Of a stretch of DNA of 64,000 nt, positions 61,990 through 64,000 are shown in pieces. The stretch is from Kitasatospora sp044457565 (GTDB lineage Bacteria; Actinomycetota; Actinomycetes; Streptomycetales; Streptomycetaceae): positions 1-64,000 of the forward strand of contig NZ_JBITGZ010000022.1 in assembly GCF_044457565.1 (NCBI RefSeq), in the 5' to 3' direction. The position numbers and the translations under genes were made by a program. The notes beneath the pieces are model-generated. The model was not told where the DNA came from, searched no databases, and saw only the letters and a program-made list of their open reading frames with translations. Every line of letters starts with the position of its first letter. Position 1 is the stretch's first letter.

Positions 61990-63174
61990 ATGATCGTGTT
62001 GTCGGATAGCTCTTACGAGGTGGTGCGGGAAGCGCTGCGCCGCTGGGGGAACGTGAGGCTGACCGAGGGGGGATGGCTGGCGAGGTGCCCAGCCCACGAT
62101 GACCGGCAAGGCTCGCTTCTCGTGCTTGCTGCCGGCGATGGCCGAGTCGAGTTGGACTGCCTGGGTGCGGGTTGCGACCCGCAGGACGTGGCGGCGGCTC
62201 TGAGGATCGGCGCGCAGTACGTGGTGGTACCGCCGCCGGCGTTCGAGGACGGTCCGGGCTGGATCTGGCCGGGCTACCTTCCATCGGTCGGCCTGACGCT
62301 GATCGATGGGGAGGACGGCGTCAACACCCTGACGGTGGCGCTGGATGTGGCTGCTCGGGCTTCTGCCGGGTCTGTCCTGCCGGACGGCCAGCACCCGCCC
62401 ACGGGCCGGGGTGTGGTGGTGCTGACGGCGCCGCACACCACGGCGGACGTACGGCGGCTGCTGTCAGCCTCGGGTGCGGATGTCGAGCGGACCGAAGTGA
62501 TTGAGGTCCTGGGCGGGCGTGGGGGTCAGCGGGGGCTGCGGCTGCCGGCGGATGTGGCGCAGGTGGAGGGACTGCTGCGCGGACGGGGCGTGGAGCTGCT
62601 GGTGGTGGACGTGATGCTGGTGTGCCCCTACCGGGTACCCGCGGAGAGGGCACTGCGGGCGCTGGGCGAGGTGTCGGAGCATCTCGGGATGGCCGTGCTG
62701 GCGGTGAGGGAAGCGTCCAAACGGGCGGGCTGGCTGGCTTCGCGCCGTGCGCAGGAGGCTGCGGAGCTGGGGAGCACGGCGGCGGTGCACATGGCTGTGA
62801 ACGGGCCCGAGAGCTCGATGGCGCTGGTACCGGTTTCCTGCGAGTCGTGGAAGGTGATGGGCGGCTTGAAGTTCCGTCAGGCCGGCAGTGATCGGCCGGT
62901 GGTGTGGAACTCCCGCTTCTCGCGCGGTACGGACCGGGCAATCGCGAGCGCGGACCTGTGCCGTCGGCGCCCGGCGAGCACCGGGGCCTACAGGTTCCTG
63001 GAGGAGCTCCTGGCCGAGGGGCCCGTACCGGCCCGGGACGTGACGGTGGCCGCCGCGGACGTGGGCTTGGCGCCGCGCACAGTTCAGCGGGCGCGTACGC
63101 AGCTCGGTGTCGTGGCGACGAAGACGGCCCAGGGGTGGGTGCTGTCTCTTCCGCCGCAGCACGTGGGCCGGTGA
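61990..63174 (+). CDS. Primase/RepA-helicase-like protein with degenerate P-loop
   Basis: 394 residues. The N-terminus has a CHC2-primase-like zinc element (ARCPAHDDRQGSLLVL, ELDCLGAGCD). Next is a RecA/RepA-type ATPase frame: LTLIDGEDGVNTLTVALDVA corresponds to the usual P-loop helix, but the GKS/GKT triplet is replaced (G-V-N-T), and the later acidic catalytic SAED-type site reads VLTAPHTT. VELLVVDVMLVCPYR is Walker-B-like. The C-terminus is a winged helix (DVTVAAADVGLAPRTVQRAR). It appears to be an element replication protein that has lost ATPase residues. Confidence 0.75.
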   Translation: MIVLSDSSYEVVREALRRWGNVRLTEGGWLARCPAHDDRQGSLLVLAAGDGRVELDCLGAGCDPQDVAAALRIGAQYVVVPPPAFEDGPGWIWPGYLPSVGLTLIDGEDGVNTLTVALDVAARASAGSVLPDGQHPPTGRGVVVLTAPHTTADVRRLLSASGADVERTEVIEVLGGRGGQRGLRLPADVAQVEGLLRGRGVELLVVDVMLVCPYRVPAERALRALGEVSEHLGMAVLAVREASKRAGWLASRRAQEAAELGSTAAVHMAVNGPESSMALVPVSCESWKVMGGLKFRQAGSDRPVVWNSRFSRGTDRAIASADLCRRRPASTGAYRFLEELLAEGPVPARDVTVAAADVGLAPRTVQRARTQLGVVATKTAQGWVLSLPPQHVGR

Positions 63175-63179
63175 ACGAG

Positions 63180-63209
63180 CCGGGCCCTTCCCGTCCAGGA
63201 AGGGCCCGG
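63180..63209. terminator. Convergent terminator hairpin
   Basis: Perfect 12-bp arms CCGGGCCCTTCC / GGAAGGGCCCGG with loop CGTCCA lie between the convergent stops at 63174 and 63218. Confidence 0.85.
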
Positions 63210-63217
63210 ATCGGCGG

Positions 63218-63715
63218 TCAGCGCGTCGGCTGCGGGCTGTTGGTGGGCTGCAGCGGGCTACGGGTGACGGTCGGGCTCGGGGGCTGCGGGGCGGTCGGAA
63301 GGATCGTTGCGGGGCTGTTGGTGCCGGGTGCGGCCGAGGTCGGGGCGGTGACCACCTGGGTGGCGGTGGCGGTGACCGTCACGGTGACGGTCGGGGCGGG
63401 CTCAGTGACGGTGGCCGGGGCGGCCGGGGTGGTGATGGTGGGAACGGGAGTGGTCAGGGTGGCGGTGGCGAGGCCGGGGGCGTCGGCGGCCGGGGCGGGG
63501 CAGGTCGGCAGGACCGGGGCGGTCGGAGCGGAGGGGGCGATCACGGGCTGCGCCGGGGTGGGGCTCAGGAACGCGGACGTCGGGGCGGTCGGGGTGAGGG
63601 GAGCGGCCGGGGCGGAGTCCGGGCGGGGCGCGAGGGTGGTTCCGGTGGTGAAGGCGGCGGCTACGGCGAAGGCGATGGCCGCGTGGCGGGCGGTGATCCG
63701 GCTGGTCAGTGCCAT
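63218..63715 (-). CDS. Secreted Pro/Thr/Ala-rich protein
   Basis: 165 residues; ATG 63715 is preceded by AAGGAG at seven bases. The N-terminus (ALTSRITARHAAIAFAVAAA) is a clear export signal or membrane anchor, followed by a low-complexity Pro/Thr/Val/Ala region with TVTVTVTATAT-type repeats. A single Cys lies in the middle. It has no enzyme motif. Surface or periplasmic placement is likely; it may be a surface modifier carried by the element. Confidence 0.75.
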   Translation of the reverse strand: MALTSRITARHAAIAFAVAAAFTTGTTLAPRPDSAPAAPLTPTAPTSAFLSPTPAQPVIAPSAPTAPVLPTCPAPAADAPGLATATLTTPVPTITTPAAPATVTEPAPTVTVTVTATATQVVTAPTSAAPGTNSPATILPTAPQPPSPTVTRSPLQPTNSPQPTR

Positions 63716-63792
63716 GGTTGGTCTCCTTGTGTGTGGGCCGGGGGTTCGCGGTCCCCGGCTGGCAGGACCAGCCTCGCAGAGAAGTGGACCTG

Positions 63793-63809
63793 AGTCTACA
63801 AAGAAGACT
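63793..63809. promoter_or_regulatory. 17-bp interrupted palindrome between divergent genes
   Basis: AGTCT-ACAAAGA-AGACT in an AT-rich pocket between the secreted-protein gene and the last gene. It is a candidate operator; TAGACT on the minus strand could double as a -10 box. Confidence 0.4.
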
Positions 63810-63902
63810 TGCGTAAGTTTTCTTTCCCGAGGCTCGGCGCGACACACCGCCGACGGCCATGCACTGTGGCCTGTCGATCGATCCCGACCCGTGGGGGAGC
63901 CC

Positions 63903-64000
63903 GTGAAGCAGCCCCTGCCAGCCCTGCCCGTGCCTCGCCCCGGCAAGGCCGGCCGCCGCCTATACGCCGACCTCGCGGCCTCGCCTCCAGCCCTCCGCCG
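63903..64000 (+). CDS. Start of an unidentified gene (cut by window end)
   Basis: GTG 63903 with GGGGGAG four bases upstream opens a frame (KQPLPALPVPRPGKAGRRLY) that runs off the window. Only 32 codons are visible. Nothing can be said about function; its position suggests another gene of the element. Confidence 0.6.
   Translation, partial: MKQPLPALPVPRPGKAGRRLYADLAASPPALR

Overview
The window is very GC-rich DNA with dense co-directional genes, GTG/TTG starts and long Ala/Pro/Gly-rich linkers. Its core gene order is recN, pyrG, ald, parA-like, scpA/scpB, rluB, cmk, der. Together these point to a filamentous actinobacterium of the Streptomycetaceae (Streptomyces or Kitasatospora). Species cannot be set from sequence alone. 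The window opens inside the 5S gene of an rRNA operon.

Bases 1-48,000 are ordinary chromosomal core. After the 5S terminator come a Gly/Arg/Asp-repeat TPR protein, a convergent DUF1015 gene, and a forward run of TPR protein, HAD-IIA phosphatase, a Lys/Ala-tailed protein, a 68-residue protein, TlyA-type methyltransferase, NAD kinase, RecN and a GT4 glycosyltransferase. A MocR-type regulator divergent from a YczE-like membrane protein interrupts this run. Then follow a GH15 glycosidase, CTP synthase, a NUDIX ADP-ribose pyrophosphatase, a P-loop/TPR protein and alanine dehydrogenase. The chromosome-organisation cluster (ParA-like ATPase, small partner, ScpA, ScpB) leads into RluB-type pseudouridine synthase. 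Next are a TrmB/LuxR-like regulator, DUF952, two tandem DUF4139 proteins, arogenate/prephenate dehydrogenase, CMP kinase, Der, two uncharacterised proteins, a secreted Rpf-LysM protein, an AlkB-type dioxygenase, TesB, DUF1684 and an MFS exporter. Most of the core terminators are long perfect hairpins without strong T-runs.

From the intact tRNA-Pro(GGG) at 48,140 the character changes to a composite integration and defence region. It holds a tyrosine integrase with its HTH partner and a coiled-coil/Mrr-type nuclease as cargo. A tRNA-Lys-like remnant lies at 52.34 kb and a tRNA-Val(UAC) 3' remnant at 56.9 kb. Between and around them sit a GNAT acetyltransferase, a visibly AT-richer restriction-nuclease/STAND-type NTPase, a frameshifted DHFR-family gene and a ScoMcrA-like HNH endonuclease. 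The three nuclease genes in ten kilobases make this a probable anti-phage defence island. The boundary tRNAs do not match each other, so more than one element has landed here and decayed.

From 58.3 kb to the end is a second, partly decayed integrative element or prophage. It has an integrase pseudogene (in-frame stop, missing C-terminus), an excisionase-like HTH protein, a replication-organiser-like protein, a small gene broken by a one-base frameshift in a G6 run, and a primase/helicase-like protein whose P-loop looks degenerate. A secreted Pro/Thr-rich protein and the start of another gene close the window. The most interesting leads are the STAND-nuclease gene, the mismatched att remnants and the degenerate replication protein.
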